From Rutstroemia sp. NJR-2017a BVV2 (lineage: Eukaryota > Ascomycota > Leotiomycetes > Helotiales > Rutstroemiaceae), in assembly GCA_002946415.1 (NCBI GenBank), contig NJPS01000077.1:124001-188000 (forward strand): a DNA stretch of 64,000 nucleotides, read 5' to 3'. Every line of letters begins with the position of its first letter. The first letter of the stretch is position 1. This document shows, piece by piece, positions 63,024 to 64,000 of this stretch. A program made the position numbers and the translations under genes. Under the pieces are notes generated by a model. The model was not told the DNA's origin and made no database searches. It was given only the letters and a program-made list of their open reading frames with translations.

Positions 63024-64000
63024 GTGTGTCCAATTATTTGATAGTATTTGATAGTAGCCAGTCAATCATATGCATATGTTTCCAGATATCATTGTCCATA
63101 ATGTGAATGAGTCAGACCGAATAGTGAGCTTGCGTATATGAAAGGGCCTTCGTCGCTTTTCCTGATAGACCTTAATTGCGATAAATCTCAATGAATCTGC
63201 TGCCATACCAAGAAAGTCGCTCCCGATATGAGTTAAAAGATGCTCGTTTGTCGAGAGATTTTCCACTGTTCAGAGCTTTGTCTACCTTCAAAGCTTGAGG
63301 CCCGCGATTATATTTTCAGTCACGTGAGTTCACGCCAAAATCTTTTCCCCACTATTCCGAAACTTTCAAACAGTCTCACCCCACAAGTCGATGTTTACGG
63401 CGCGAAGTACAACCCCCCAAGTCCAAAGCCACGAGATTGATCAGGCGCTGTGGAATGCTCAAAGCTTTAGAGCGCGATCTAGGCTTCCGAACCAGCTGTT
63501 CGCATGTTCCTTTGTTGCAGTTTTGGGCCATCTCGGCAATTCGCTTGCTCCAAGGTCGAGATGAGCACGAATATCCAGGGACTGATCACAACATCATGCA
63601 CAACGACGAACATCCACACATCGCAACGTATATCGCAACATGCGCAGATACACATTTTGCTCGCTCCCCAATGAAGCTCCCATACCTATCCCCGCTCGTA
63701 TCCTATCATGCTATACAGCCTACTGATAAGGATGTCGTGCTTCAGTGCTAAGAACTGCATGTCGAGGGCGCTGTTCCCGAGATAGCAAGACCACCCAGTG
63801 GTTACGGTGGCGACATTTATGCTACAGATTTCTCATCAATTCTGGTGATTCTGGTTTGCTGTTCAATTGCGTCTTGTGCGCCAATCTGGAAACTATTCCG
63901 TCGTGCGGTTCTTCCTGGACTAGGGGTCCTGAAGACTGTTATCTCATGGTGCATGTGTTGCTCTTTTGCGCCGGATAAATCTCTTGGAGAAATGCGGACG
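63024..64000. other. Intergenic region to window edge, no supported gene
   Basis: About 1 kb after the dioxygenase stop. Short frames (for example 63437-63751) lack domains or splice continuity. A gene starting beyond the right edge cannot be excluded. Confidence 0.5.

Overview
The window is nuclear DNA of a filamentous ascomycete (Pezizomycotina). Evidence: many short GT-AG introns (about 48-110 bp, with a few longer), intergenic gaps of 0.5-3.7 kb with simple repeats, and families typical of this group (AspE-type septin, PalI/Rim9 pH-signalling protein, ATP sulfurylase carrying a decayed APS-kinase domain, pectin-degrading enzymes, MFS sugar transporter). The secreted plant-wall enzymes and general protein resemblance suggest a plant-associated Leotiomycete such as a Botrytis/Sclerotinia relative; that placement is inference. 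All exon structures below were worked out by hand from splice signals and reading-frame continuity.

Layout. 0-1.7 kb: truncated unknown protein (-). 4.8-10 kb: very large protein with an N-terminal caspase-like domain (+). 11-13 kb: ATP sulfurylase (-). 14.5-15.2 kb: the mitochondrial LYR protein Isd11 in five tiny exons (+). 16.4-19 kb: acidic, Pro/Glu-rich nuclear-looking protein (+). 20-22.3 kb: DEAD-box RNA helicase with a Gly-Trp-rich tail (-). 24.8-27 kb: ABC1/ADCK-family atypical kinase, mitochondrial (-). 29.3-31.7 kb: PalI/Rim9 (+). 35.4-37 kb: AspE-type septin (+).

38-46 kb is an accessory block of unknown small membrane proteins: a decayed multi-copy remnant (38.1-39.7 kb, +), an intact four-helix paralogue of it in inverted orientation (41.9-42.65 kb, -), and a ~1.2-1.3 kb tandem duplication (42.76-45.29 kb), each unit carrying one single-helix membrane protein gene. 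An F-box protein gene follows (46.2-47.65 kb).

48-56 kb is a nutrient-scavenging block: pectin methylesterase (-) and rhamnogalacturonan acetylesterase (+) diverge from one 1.4 kb promoter region; a cytosolic-looking arylsulfatase (-) and a sugar transporter (+) diverge from another. 57.9-60.3 kb: protein with two homeodomain-like segments (+). 61.8-63 kb: TauD/Jlp1-like 2-oxoglutarate dioxygenase (+).

Themes: pectin breakdown plus sugar uptake at 48-56 kb, and three sulfur-acquisition functions scattered over ~50 kb (ATP sulfurylase, sulfatase, sulfonate-type dioxygenase). The most novel-looking content is the 38-46 kb membrane-protein block and the caspase-like protein with four copies of a helical motif in its long tail. 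I found no convincing tRNA, rRNA, transposon or CRISPR array.
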